Assembly: GCA_018711085.1 (NCBI GenBank)
Contig: DVIR01000012.1
Coordinates: 1 to 47,277, forward strand
Length of the DNA: 47,277 bases
Direction of reading: 5' to 3'
DNA from: Faeciplasma gallinarum
GTDB lineage: Bacteria > Bacillota > Clostridia > Oscillospirales > Ruminococcaceae
The position numbers were made by a program, and so were the translations under genes. Shown here piece after piece: positions 8,195-16,937 of the stretch (the stretch's first letter is position 1; each line of letters opens with the position of its first letter). The notes below the pieces were generated by a model. The model made no database searches. It was not told where the DNA came from and was given only the letters and a program-made list of their open reading frames with translations.

Positions 8195-9373
8195 ATGGCA
8201 GACAAAAGAGATTATTATGAGGTCCTGGGCGTAAGCAAGACCGCAACAGATGACGAGCTGAAGCATGCTTACCGCACCCTTGCCAAGAAATATCACCCCG
8301 ACCTTCACCCCGACGACAAGGAGGCGGAGGCAAAGTTCAAAGAGGTGAACGAGGCGTATGAGGTGCTGTCCGACAAGGAAAAGCGCCGCAAATATGACCA
8401 GTTCGGATTCGCGGGCGTAGACCCGACATACGGAGCGGGCGCGGGCGCAGGTGCGGGCGGCGGAACGTACAGCTCAACCGGCGGCGGATTCGGCGGATTC
8501 GGCGGATTCGGCGACGTCGGAGATATATTTGAGAGCTTCTTCGGCGGATTCGGCAGCTCGCAAAGGACTAACCCCAACGCACCCAGAAAGGGTCAGGACA
8601 TAAGAGCGAACCTCACCATAAGCTTTATGGAGGCGTGCAAGGGCACCAAAAAGCATGTTAAAATAACCAGAAACGACGTCTGCCCCGACTGCCACGGCAC
8701 TGGAGCTAAAGGCGGAACAAGCGCCGAGACATGCCCCGACTGCCACGGCACAGGAACGGTAAGAGTGAACCAGCGCACGGCGTTCGGCATGTTCCAGACG
8801 ACAAAGCCCTGCGACCGTTGCGGCGGACGCGGAAGGATAATAAAGAACGTTTGCCCCACCTGCTCCGGACAGGGCATGGTAAGAAGCTCGTTTAACCGCG
8901 AGGTAGAAATACCTGCCGGCATAAACGACGGACAGACACTCAAGGTTTCCGGCGCAGGCAACTGCGGCGTAAACGGCGGCGGATACGGCGACTTAAACAT
9001 AAGGATCACCGTGACCGCGGACGACTTCTTCGAGCGTGACGGCTTTGACGTGTACACCGAAATACCGATTTCTTACCTTCAGGCTGCGCTCGGCGACGAG
9101 ATAACCGTTCCCACAATCGACGGCAACGTAAAGTATACCGTTCCCGCCGGAACGCAGACCGGAACAGTGTTCAGACTGCGCGGCAAGGGCATAAAGAGGC
9201 TCTACAGAAACGACCGCGGCGACCAGTACGTGACGGTCAAGGTGGAGGTGCCCAAAAACCTTTCAAAGAAACAAGCAGACCTTCTCAGGGCATTCGACAG
9301 CTCGCTTGAGGAAAAGAACCTCGCCTCAAAGAAAAGCTTCTTTGAAAAGATGAGAGATTACTGGAATAGTTGA
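8195..9373 (+). CDS. dnaJ: chaperone DnaJ (Hsp40)
   Basis: This is a 392-aa class I J-protein. The J domain (1-70) contains the HPD motif in KKYHPDLHP. A long Gly/Phe and Gly/Ala-rich region follows, with several repeats of GGFGGF. Four zinc-binding CxxCxGxG-type repeats lie at about 160-230 (CPDCHGTG twice, CDRCGGRG, CPTCSGQG), and the C-terminal substrate-binding domains end the protein. It stimulates the DnaK ATPase and delivers substrates. It is the last gene of the operon and has a terminator directly after it. Confidence 0.98.
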   Translation: MADKRDYYEVLGVSKTATDDELKHAYRTLAKKYHPDLHPDDKEAEAKFKEVNEAYEVLSDKEKRRKYDQFGFAGVDPTYGAGAGAGAGGGTYSSTGGGFGGFGGFGDVGDIFESFFGGFGSSQRTNPNAPRKGQDIRANLTISFMEACKGTKKHVKITRNDVCPDCHGTGAKGGTSAETCPDCHGTGTVRVNQRTAFGMFQTTKPCDRCGGRGRIIKNVCPTCSGQGMVRSSFNREVEIPAGINDGQTLKVSGAGNCGVNGGGYGDLNIRITVTADDFFERDGFDVYTEIPISYLQAALGDEITVPTIDGNVKYTVPAGTQTGTVFRLRGKGIKRLYRNDRGDQYVTVKVEVPKNLSKKQADLLRAFDSSLEEKNLASKKSFFEKMRDYWNS

Positions 9374-9382
9374 TAGATGTTA

Positions 9383-9417
9383 AACGCTCTGCGGCAGCAG
9401 CCGCGGGGCGTTTTGCG
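9383..9417 (+). terminator. terminator of the dnaJ operon
   Basis: A 13-bp stem (AACGCTCTGCGGC with GCCGCGGGGCGTT, two G-U pairs) has an AGCA loop and is followed by a short T-rich tail. Confidence 0.75.
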
Positions 9418-9446
9418 TTAAAGGTGAATTAAACCCGCAATTGCGA

Positions 9447-9475
9447 TTGACAAATATAAATTCCGCTGATATAAT
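9447..9475 (+). promoter_or_regulatory. promoter of the alpha-galactosidase gene
   Basis: TTGACA (9447-9452) and TATAAT (9470-9475) are separated by 17 nt, a full consensus match. The leader to the start codon is about 75 nt. Confidence 0.85.
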
Positions 9476-9557
9476 TTCACTTGATTGCATTCTGATACGC
9501 TGCGGCGCGCGTGATGCAAAAAATAATTGAAACTCTATTCAGTAAGGATGGTATGCT

Positions 9558-10715
9558 ATGCCTAAGAATCTTGGAAAAACTCCGCCTATGGGCTGGAACA
9601 CTTGGAACACATTCACCGACGCAATAAACGAAGAGCTTATAATGCAGTCTGCCGACGTAATGGTAGAGTCGGGACTCAAGGACTGCGGATATCAGTACGT
9701 TGTAATAGACGACTGCTGGAGCCTCAAGGAGCGCGACAAGAACGGAAAACTCGTCCCCGACCCCGCCAAGTTCCCTCACGGAATGAAGGCTGTTGCAGAT
9801 TACGTTCACTCCAGGGGCTTAAAGTTCGGCATGTACTCCTGCAACGGCACGCATACCTGCGCCGGATACCCCGCATCGTTTGAGCATGAGTTCACCGACG
9901 CTAAGACGTTTGCAAAGTGGGGAGTGGACTTCCTCAAGTACGATAACTGCTACAAGCCCGACACCGTTCCCGGAGAGATTTTGTATAAGAGAATGGCTAT
10001 GGCGTTGAGAAACTGCGGCAGAGATATACTCTTCTCCGCATGCAACTGGGGTGCAGACGGCGTCCACAACTGGATAAGAGAGTCCGGCGCTCAGATGTAC
10101 CGCTCCACCGGCGACATTCAGGACACCTGGAACTCCATAGTAAACCTCGCCAAGTCTCAGTTCGGCAAGCAGAGCCAGCAGGGCGTTTACTGCTGGAACG
10201 ATATAGACATGCTCGTCGTCGGAATGCACGGCGGTTCAAACAGCTCCTGGATAGGCGAGGGCGGAATGGGCTGCACCGACACCGAGTACAAGACCCACTT
10301 CTCCATGTGGGCAATCATGAACTCGCCGCTTATGATAGGCTGCGACATAAGAAACATGAGCGATGCTACTAAGAACATCCTGATGAACAAGGACGTAATA
10401 GCCGTAAATCAGGACCCCGAGGGAAGAGGCGCATACCTTCTCAACTCAAACGGCTGGGCAGGCGTAAACGTGAAGATACTCGTCAAGGCTTTGGAAAACG
10501 GCGACTACGCTATTTGCATGGTCAACTTCGGCGACCACAGAGGAATGGGAACCCTGTGCTTCTGGGATATGGGTCTTCCCGCTGCATCCGGATACGGATT
10601 CGAGCTTTACGACTGCTGGGAGCATGAGGTCATAGGCAGATACTCCGAAAGATACTCCTGCGACATAGAGTCCCACGACTGCAAGTTCTTAAGAGCAAAG
10701 CTTGTCAAGATGTGA
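9558..10715 (+). CDS. alpha-galactosidase, GH27
   Basis: This 385-aa enzyme should hydrolyse terminal alpha-1,6-galactose from raffinose-type sugars or galactomannan. The GH27 TIM barrel opens with TPPMGWNTWNTF. The substrate-binding YVVIDDCWS follows, then the catalytic nucleophile D129 in FLKYDNC and the acid/base D186 in RSTGDIQDTW. A C-terminal beta domain ends at residue 385. There is no signal peptide, so it acts inside the cell on imported oligosaccharides. AAGGATGGT serves as the ribosome-binding site. GH27 also contains alpha-N-acetylgalactosaminidases, but galactosidase is the commonest bacterial activity. A small Cys-pair gene starts inside its stop codon. Confidence 0.93.
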   Translation: MPKNLGKTPPMGWNTWNTFTDAINEELIMQSADVMVESGLKDCGYQYVVIDDCWSLKERDKNGKLVPDPAKFPHGMKAVADYVHSRGLKFGMYSCNGTHTCAGYPASFEHEFTDAKTFAKWGVDFLKYDNCYKPDTVPGEILYKRMAMALRNCGRDILFSACNWGADGVHNWIRESGAQMYRSTGDIQDTWNSIVNLAKSQFGKQSQQGVYCWNDIDMLVVGMHGGSNSSWIGEGGMGCTDTEYKTHFSMWAIMNSPLMIGCDIRNMSDATKNILMNKDVIAVNQDPEGRGAYLLNSNGWAGVNVKILVKALENGDYAICMVNFGDHRGMGTLCFWDMGLPAASGYGFELYDCWEHEVIGRYSERYSCDIESHDCKFLRAKLVKM

Positions 10716-10936
10716 TGTACAGCTGCGATAACAGCTATAGCGGCGACAACTGCAAAGTGTGCGGCAAGCTGCTCAGCTCTGACGAGCAGGCAATATACCG
10801 CAAGCTTGTCCTCAGATGCGCCGCCGAGTTTATGTGCATAGACTGCCTGGCGGAGTATCTCGGGGTGAGTGCAAAGTCGATAGAGGACTTGATACGCTAC
10901 TACCGCGAAAGCGGAACATGCACCTTGTTCAGGTAA
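10715..10936 (+). CDS. small two-CxxC probable zinc protein, coupled to the alpha-galactosidase gene
   Basis: This 73-aa protein has two Cys pairs, CKVCGKLL near residue 14 and CIDC near residue 41. They are spaced like a small zinc ribbon. A helical C-terminal half reads LAEYLGVSAKSIEDLIRYYRESG, like a helix-turn-helix, and ends CTLF. The ATG at 10715 overlaps the previous stop as TGATG and there is no independent ribosome-binding site, so it is translated by coupling. I have seen similar small clostridial proteins but know of no assigned function. A DNA- or RNA-binding adaptor is possible, but that is inference. A terminator follows. Confidence 0.75.
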   Translation: MYSCDNSYSGDNCKVCGKLLSSDEQAIYRKLVLRCAAEFMCIDCLAEYLGVSAKSIEDLIRYYRESGTCTLFR

Positions 10937-10940
10937 ACAA

Positions 10941-10975
10941 ACGCCTCCGAAACGTGTTTTCGGGGGCGTATTTTG
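10941..10975 (+). terminator. terminator after the alpha-galactosidase operon
   Basis: ACGCCTCCGAAA and TTTCGGGGGCGT form a 12-bp stem with a 5-nt loop, followed by ATTTTG. Confidence 0.8.
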
Positions 10976-11030
10976 CGGGCTTCGAGGCAGCAAAGGCGCG
11001 GCGGCTATTTTCATCTCGTTATCACAATTT

Positions 11031-11063
11031 AGTGTTGAATATATACACTGTCAATGCTATACT
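11031..11063 (+). promoter_or_regulatory. promoter of the ABC transporter gene with overlapping inverted repeat
   Basis: TTGAAT (11035-11040) and TATACT (11058-11063) are 17 nt apart. An inverted repeat AGTGT-N9-ACACT (11031-11049) covers the -35 box and could be an operator for an unknown regulator. Confidence 0.65.
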
Positions 11064-11112
11064 ATACAATATCAAATATAATTTTTAGTGGAATATAAAC
11101 AAAGGAGAAGTC

Positions 11113-14049
11113 ATGCTCAAGTTAACTGACATAGTAAAAGACTATGAGGTAGGCAACGACGTCGTGCATGCGCTCAAGGGGATAAGTATTGAATTTCGTA
11201 AAAACGAGTTCGTGGCGATACTCGGACCGTCGGGATGCGGAAAGACCACCCTTTTGAACATTATCGGCGGACTCGATAAGTATACGTCGGGAGACCTTTC
11301 GATAAACGGAAAATCGACAAAACAGTTTAACGATGCCGACTGGGACAGCTACAGAAACCACTCCGTCGGATTCGTTTTTCAGTCGTATAACTTAATACCT
11401 CACCAGACGGTTCTGGCTAACGTGGAGCTTGCCCTGACGCTTTCCGGCGTGGGAAAAGCCGAGCGCAGAAAAAGAGCCATAGATGCACTAAACAAGGTCG
11501 GTCTCGGAGACCAGCTCAACAAAAAGCCCAACCAGATGTCCGGCGGACAGATGCAGCGTGTGGCAATAGCAAGAGCGCTTGTAAACGACCCAGAAATACT
11601 CATGGCGGATGAGCCTACGGGAGCGCTTGACTCCGCAACAAGCGTTCAGATTATGGACCTTTTGAAGGAAGTAGCCAAGGACAGGCTCGTAATAATGGTA
11701 ACCCATAATCCGGAGCTTGCCGAAAAGTATGCCACAAGAATAGTGCGCTGCCTCGACGGCGAGGTGATAAGCGACTCCGACCCGTATGTGTACAACGCCG
11801 AGGAGGAGAAAAACGCCGAGAAAAAGATTTTGGGCAGAAAAAAGACCTCCATGTCCTTCTTCACAGCGCTTTCGCTTTCTTTAAACAACCTGATGACCAA
11901 AAAGGGCAGGACTATTCTCACGAGCTTTGCGGGAAGCATAGGCATTATAGGCATCGCGCTTATTTTGTCCGTGTCAACAGGCGTTCAGACGTATATAAAC
12001 AGGGTTCAGGAGGATACTCTTTCATCCTACCCGATCACAATAAACGCGCAGGAAGTTGACCTGACAAGCATGCTGACCTCGCTCATGAGCGCAAACCAGG
12101 AAAACCAAAGCGAAACTCATGAGCTTGACGCGGTATATGAAAACAGGATAATGTCCGACCTGATGGACGCGCTGTCCAGAACGGAGACAAGGGAAAACAA
12201 CCTTGAAAAGTTCAAGGAGTTCCTTGAAAACTCAGACGAAATCAAGGAGTATGCAAGCTCTATAGGATATGTGTATGACACCGATATGAACGTGTACGTC
12301 ACGGACGCCGACGGAAACATAGTGAAGTCGGATGTCTTAGATCTCATATCAAGGCTTTATTCCGAGCTTGGCGTGACCGCATCCAGCTCGACGCTCTCAA
12401 GCTATATGCAGATGGATGCGTGGCAGGAGCTGCTTTCCGGCATGGATGGGGAGCTTATAAACCCGCTCATGAAGGAACAGTACGAGGTTGTGAGCGGACG
12501 CTGGCCGGAAAACTATGACGAAGTTGTCGTGGCTGTCGATGAAAACAACGAGATAAGCGACGTCATGCTTTACGCGCTCGGCCTGAAGACAATGGATCAA
12601 ATCCTTGACGATATGGACGCTGCGGCAAGCGGCGAGGGAGACATCATCGAGGAACAGTCGTGGAGCTATGACGACATATTGGGACTTGACTTCAGGATAA
12701 TCCTAAACTGCGACAAGTACCAAAAGAGCGGAGACGGATATATAGACGCTACAACCACCGAGGCTGGACTTAAATACCTGTATGAATCGGACAATTCGAT
12801 AAAGGTAAAGGTCGTCGGCATAATCAGAAAGAGCGACAATGCCGTTTCTTCCTTCCTAAACGGAGCTGTAGGATATACAAGCGCGCTCACAGATTATATC
12901 CTCGACAGGGTTTCTTCAAGCGAGCTGATAGCAATGCAAAAGGAAAATCCGGATGTGGACGTGCTGACGGGACTCAAGTTTCCGGTTGAGGGCGAGGAGC
13001 CTTCCGAGGATGAGATAAAGGCGGCCGTTGACGAGTGGAGCGCATCGCTTTCCGAGCAGGAAAAGGCCGTTGCGTATACACAGATACTCAGCGTGCCGAG
13101 CGATGAATACCTGAGCGCAGGCATCGAGCAGTTCAGACAAAACCTCACGCCGGAGTCTGAAGACGAAATGCTCCTTCAGGCGATAATGAGCCAGACGCAG
13201 ATGGATGAGCAGACAATACGCAGCTACATCGAGCAGATGGACGAGGAGGAAAAAGAGGGTTACATGACTCAGATAATCTCCGCGGCCGTTGCGCAGCAGT
13301 ACGCCGCACAGGCTCAGGAGCAGCTCGGAGCGTATACTACCGAGCAGCTTGCGGCGATGTATGATGCGACGCCCTTAACAACGGAGCAGTACTCATACGT
13401 GTACGAAAATCTTCTTCCGGCAACCGTTTCCGACTCGACGTATGAGCAAAACTTAAAACTTTTGGGCGATGTGGACAAAGGCTCGCCAAGCTCCATATAC
13501 ATTTACGCATCTACGTTTGAGGACAAGGACAACATATCCGATCTGATAACTACCTACAACGAATCGGCGGCGGATGAGGATCAGATATCGTATACCGACT
13601 ATGTAAAACTGCTCATGTCCTCGATAACAACCATAATCAACGCAATATCCTATGTTTTGATTGCGTTCGTGGCGATATCTTTGGTAGTTTCCTCGATAAT
13701 GATAGGAATCATAACCTACATCTCGGTGCTCGAGAGAACGAAGGAAATAGGCATACTCAGGGCTGTCGGAGCGTCAAAGAGGGATATATCAAGAGTGTTT
13801 AACGCCGAAACCATGATCGAAGGCTTTGTTTCGGGAGCGCTCGGCATAATAATAACCCTTCTTTTGCTGATACCGATAAACATAATCCTTCACAGCCTGA
13901 CCGGCATACAGATACTCTCCGCCATACTCCCCGTGGGCGGCGCGATAATACTTGTAGCCATAAGCATCATACTGACGCTGATAGCGGGACTTATTCCGTC
14001 CGGAATAGCCGCAAAGAAAGACCCCGTCGAGGCGCTCAGAACGGAGTAA
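11113..14049 (+). CDS. MacB-like ABC transporter: fused ATPase and FtsX-type permease with giant ectodomain
   Basis: This 978-aa fusion begins with a LolD/MacB-type ATPase of about 230 residues: Walker A GPSGCGKTT at 38-46, signature MSGGQMQRVAIARAL, Walker B ILMADEPTGALDS and the switch histidine in MVTHNPEL. The first transmembrane helix is at about 265-288. An ectodomain of roughly 550 residues follows, rich in Asp/Glu/Gln helices (for example QMDEEEKEGYMTQ). The last 170 residues carry three membrane helices with the FtsX core LERTKEIGILRAVGASKRDI. Such transporters work as mechanotransducers for peptides, antibiotics or cell-wall enzymes rather than classical importers. The substrate is not evident. 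It has its own promoter and terminator and stands alone. Confidence 0.9.
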   Translation: MLKLTDIVKDYEVGNDVVHALKGISIEFRKNEFVAILGPSGCGKTTLLNIIGGLDKYTSGDLSINGKSTKQFNDADWDSYRNHSVGFVFQSYNLIPHQTVLANVELALTLSGVGKAERRKRAIDALNKVGLGDQLNKKPNQMSGGQMQRVAIARALVNDPEILMADEPTGALDSATSVQIMDLLKEVAKDRLVIMVTHNPELAEKYATRIVRCLDGEVISDSDPYVYNAEEEKNAEKKILGRKKTSMSFFTALSLSLNNLMTKKGRTILTSFAGSIGIIGIALILSVSTGVQTYINRVQEDTLSSYPITINAQEVDLTSMLTSLMSANQENQSETHELDAVYENRIMSDLMDALSRTETRENNLEKFKEFLENSDEIKEYASSIGYVYDTDMNVYVTDADGNIVKSDVLDLISRLYSELGVTASSSTLSSYMQMDAWQELLSGMDGELINPLMKEQYEVVSGRWPENYDEVVVAVDENNEISDVMLYALGLKTMDQILDDMDAAASGEGDIIEEQSWSYDDILGLDFRIILNCDKYQKSGDGYIDATTTEAGLKYLYESDNSIKVKVVGIIRKSDNAVSSFLNGAVGYTSALTDYILDRVSSSELIAMQKENPDVDVLTGLKFPVEGEEPSEDEIKAAVDEWSASLSEQEKAVAYTQILSVPSDEYLSAGIEQFRQNLTPESEDEMLLQAIMSQTQMDEQTIRSYIEQMDEEEKEGYMTQIISAAVAQQYAAQAQEQLGAYTTEQLAAMYDATPLTTEQYSYVYENLLPATVSDSTYEQNLKLLGDVDKGSPSSIYIYASTFEDKDNISDLITTYNESAADEDQISYTDYVKLLMSSITTIINAISYVLIAFVAISLVVSSIMIGIITYISVLERTKEIGILRAVGASKRDISRVFNAETMIEGFVSGALGIIITLLLLIPINIILHSLTGIQILSAILPVGGAIILVAISIILTLIAGLIPSGIAAKKDPVEALRTE

Positions 14050-14065
14050 AGCATATAAAAATCAT

Positions 14066-14109
14066 AAAATCTTCTCACCTTGCCGCAGGGCATCGTGGGA
14101 AGATTTTTT
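14066..14109 (+). terminator. terminator after the ABC transporter gene
   Basis: AAAATCTTCTCAC and GTGGGAAGATTTT form a 13-bp stem around a 15-nt loop, followed by a T-run. Confidence 0.85.
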
Positions 14110-14152
14110 ATGTATAATCTATGTAAGACCCGACGGCCAAGTGCTCGGGATG

Positions 14153-14181
14153 TTGATTTGCCGCGATAAATTTGGTATAAT
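14153..14181 (+). promoter_or_regulatory. promoter of the copZ-like/P1B-ATPase pair
   Basis: TTGATT (14153-14158) and TATAAT (14176-14181) are 17 nt apart. A second TATAAT occurs about 35 nt downstream without a good -35 box. No obvious CsoR- or CopY-type operator is visible. Confidence 0.6.
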
Positions 14182-14238
14182 GCTTTACGTGGGCAGCTTG
14201 CTGCCTGAAAAATATTGTATAATGAGAGGAAAATATAA

Positions 14239-14469
14239 ATGCTGTTTTCATCAAATAAAAAAGAAACCGTAAAGGTTGAGGGCATGCACTGCATGCATTG
14301 CAAGCAGAGCGTAGAAAAGGCCGCCATGGGCGTAGAGGGCGTCAAGAGCGCAAACGCCGACCTTGGCAGCGCATCCTTGAGCTTTTCTTTGGACAAGGAT
14401 GCGGATGAAAGCGTCGTTTCAAAGGTAATAGACGCCGTAAACGCGGCGGGATTTAAGGCAAGCAAATAA
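14239..14469 (+). CDS. heavy-metal-associated (HMA) domain chaperone, CopZ-like
   Basis: This 76-aa single HMA domain carries the metal-binding loop GMHCMHC near residues 15-21, on a beta-alpha-beta-beta-alpha-beta fold (TVKVEGMHCMHCKQSVEKAAMG, SLDKDADESVVSKVIDAVNAAGF). Such proteins bind Cu(I) between the two cysteines and pass it to a P1B-type ATPase. The next gene, 43 nt downstream, encodes one whose own N-terminal HMA-like domain lacks the CxxC pair. This small protein may therefore be the only metal-delivery module of the system. Confidence 0.88.
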   Translation: MLFSSNKKETVKVEGMHCMHCKQSVEKAAMGVEGVKSANADLGSASLSFSLDKDADESVVSKVIDAVNAAGFKASK

Positions 14470-14512
14470 TAAACCGCAGATTTTTCGGATTGCATAAGAG
14501 GGGGTGACAGGC

Positions 14513-16786
14513 ATGACAAGGACTAAAATAGCGCTTGACGGAGTGCTCAGCGACAGCCAAATCTTTGATTGTGAGCAAAGGCTGAGCAGCATGAACGCGG
14601 TGCGCGCAAAAATAAACGCCGAGACAAAGACGGTGGATATAGAGTATGACGAGACAAAGGTTTCGCTTGCGGATATATGCGAGGAGATATCGGCTTCGGC
14701 GGGCGTGAGGGTTGTGCCGCCAAGCGCGGCAGCTCCGCAAAAGAAAAAGCTCGGCACGGCAGGGCAAACCGCCATGACCTTTTTGTTCAGTGCGGCAATA
14801 CTCGCTTTGAGGATACTTTCGTATTTCGGCATGGGCATACCGCTTGTGGACGGAAGCCCGGTCTTAGGCGCTATGGCTGAAATATTTTTGTTCGTGTTTG
14901 TCATGTACTTCGGGCGCAGGGTGTATGTAAACGGCGTCCGCGCCCTTGTAAAGCTCAGACCTGACGCAAAAACAGTTGCCGCCCTGGGAACGACAGCGGC
15001 GGCGGCATACTCTTTGTATGCGCTCGTGATGATAATTCAGGGCAATTCGGAATATATGAAACTCATGCGCATTGACGCATGCGCGGTGATAATATCGGTC
15101 GTCATGCTTTGCAGCTTCTTTGATAAAAAGTCAAAGGGCAGAACGGACGAGCCGATAAGAAGGCTATATGAGCTGCTTCCTAAGACGGCTACAGTCATAC
15201 TCGATGACCGCGAGACGGAGGTAGGCTTAGCTGACATAACCGTCGGCGACAGCGTGCTCGTAAAGCCTATGCAGAGCTTTCCCTGCGACGGAGTTATACA
15301 GACCGGCAGGACAAGCGTAAACGAAGTGCTCTTTACCGGAGAAAACACGCCCGTGCTGAAGTCTGCGGGGGAAAGGGTGTTTGCCGGAACAGTAAACACC
15401 ACCGGATTTGTCACCATAGAGGCTGAAAGAGTCGGCAGGGACACCTCCCTTGCAAGGATGATAAGGTCTGTAAGAAACCTCTCCGTCTCAAAGCCTAAAA
15501 TTTCGGGGCTTGTAGAAAGGGCTGAAATCATTTATTCCGTAGCGGCGCTTGCCGCGGCGATAATAGGCTTTGTGATAGCTATGCTCGTCACAAAAAGCTT
15601 TGAAAGCGCTTCGGCAGTGTTCATAAGCCTGATGGTGGTGCTTTGCCCCTGCGCTTTAGGACTTGTGATACCTGCGGCGTCGGTGTATGCGTCGGCAAAA
15701 GCCACACAGGCGGGAATAGTGTTTAAAGATGTGGAGACGCTTGAAAACGTCCGGTTCATAGATACCGTCGTCATGGATAAGACGGGAACGGTGACGGTGG
15801 GAAAGCTGTTTGTCACAGACGTTGTCCCGCTTGGCACAAGCGAAGAAGAAGTGCTGATACTTGCCGCATCTGTCGAGGATAACTCGACGCATCCCATAGC
15901 ACAGGCGATTTTGGACTACGCGGCTAAAAATGATGTCACGCCCCTTGAGTGCTATGACTACAGGGCGGTGGCGGGAAGCGGCGCTATGGGCGTGGTTGAC
16001 GGCGAAAACGTGGCTGTCATGTCTGCTGCCAATGCGCTCACAGGCGAATACGAGGGCTACATGGCGGTGTGCGATCAGCTTGTCAAGGACGGAAAGACTG
16101 TCATGGCAGTCACCAAAAACGGCGCCCCGATAGGCGTTATCGCGCTCAGGGATAAGATCAAGCCCACAAGTAAATCCGGCGTATCAAAGCTCAACCGCAT
16201 GGGCAAAAAGACAATCATGCTCACCGGCGACAGCGAAGAGGAGGCAAACAGGGTTGCTAAGCAGCTTGACTTTTGCGATTATGAGGCAAACGTCCTCCCG
16301 GGAAAGAAAGCCGATGTCATAACCGCCATAAGGAAAAACGGCGGCAAGGTCGCAATGGTCGGAGACAGCGTAAACGATGCGGTGGCGCTTGCCGCGGCGG
16401 ATGTCGGAGTTGCCATAGGCACAGGCTCTCCGATAGCGGTGGAGCTTGCTCAGCTGGTGCTTGTGAAGAACGATTTGCGCGACCTCTCAAGCGCAATACG
16501 CATATCCGGCATATCCTCTAAGATTATAAAGGAAAATATATTCTGGACATTTGTGCTTGCGGCGGGAGTACTGCCCGCAACGGTGGGCATTATGCACGCC
16601 CTTCACCAGCCGGTGGTCTATCCGATTTATTTGGCGGTGTGCATAGCGGTGTCGCTTGTGTGCGTAATGCTGAACAGCTCCAGAATATCAAGGCTTGATT
16701 TGACGCAGGACGATCCTCCGGCAGTCAAAGCCGATAAGCGCCTGAAAAAACGCGCTGAAAAGGCCGGTGCAAAGACTAACGCATAG
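14513..16786 (+). CDS. P1B-type heavy-metal-transporting ATPase
   Basis: This is a 757-aa metal efflux or uptake ATPase. It has a degenerate N-terminal HMA domain (1-70) with no CxxC. Membrane helices lie at about 85-130 and 150-205. The actuator has TGEN (275-278), and the membrane metal site CPC is at 378-380 in VLCPCALGL. The phosphorylated D422 lies in DKTGT, the HP motif is in STHPIAQAI, and the hinge is GDSVNDAVAL. CPC suggests Cu(I)/Ag(I). However, the last two membrane helices lack the Tyr-Asn and Met-Ser-Ser residues typical of CopA (here FWTFVLAAGVLP and CIAVSLVCVMLNSS), so metal specificity is uncertain. I preferred the ATG at 14513 to the GTG at 14504 because of the G-rich ribosome-binding site. 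Confidence 0.88.
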   Translation: MTRTKIALDGVLSDSQIFDCEQRLSSMNAVRAKINAETKTVDIEYDETKVSLADICEEISASAGVRVVPPSAAAPQKKKLGTAGQTAMTFLFSAAILALRILSYFGMGIPLVDGSPVLGAMAEIFLFVFVMYFGRRVYVNGVRALVKLRPDAKTVAALGTTAAAAYSLYALVMIIQGNSEYMKLMRIDACAVIISVVMLCSFFDKKSKGRTDEPIRRLYELLPKTATVILDDRETEVGLADITVGDSVLVKPMQSFPCDGVIQTGRTSVNEVLFTGENTPVLKSAGERVFAGTVNTTGFVTIEAERVGRDTSLARMIRSVRNLSVSKPKISGLVERAEIIYSVAALAAAIIGFVIAMLVTKSFESASAVFISLMVVLCPCALGLVIPAASVYASAKATQAGIVFKDVETLENVRFIDTVVMDKTGTVTVGKLFVTDVVPLGTSEEEVLILAASVEDNSTHPIAQAILDYAAKNDVTPLECYDYRAVAGSGAMGVVDGENVAVMSAANALTGEYEGYMAVCDQLVKDGKTVMAVTKNGAPIGVIALRDKIKPTSKSGVSKLNRMGKKTIMLTGDSEEEANRVAKQLDFCDYEANVLPGKKADVITAIRKNGGKVAMVGDSVNDAVALAAADVGVAIGTGSPIAVELAQLVLVKNDLRDLSSAIRISGISSKIIKENIFWTFVLAAGVLPATVGIMHALHQPVVYPIYLAVCIAVSLVCVMLNSSRISRLDLTQDDPPAVKADKRLKKRAEKAGAKTNA

Positions 16787-16798
16787 AAAATATAACGC

Positions 16799-16834
16799 AA
16801 AAGCTCCGAACACATCGTGCTCGGAGCTTTTTTT
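16799..16834. terminator. terminator between the P1B-ATPase gene and rmuC
   Basis: AAAAGCTCCGA-A-CAC and GTG-C-TCGGAGCTTTT form a near-perfect stem with a 3-nt loop, followed by seven T. It is strong for the plus strand and could also act on the converging rmuC transcript. Confidence 0.9.
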
Positions 16835-16937
16835 GCGCGGACAGCCGAGAACAATAGCTGCCCTGAAAATGGTGGTATATTGGAGATCACAAAATGATTG
16901 AATAAGTCTTAACCGCCATGCCTTGAAGTAAACGCCG

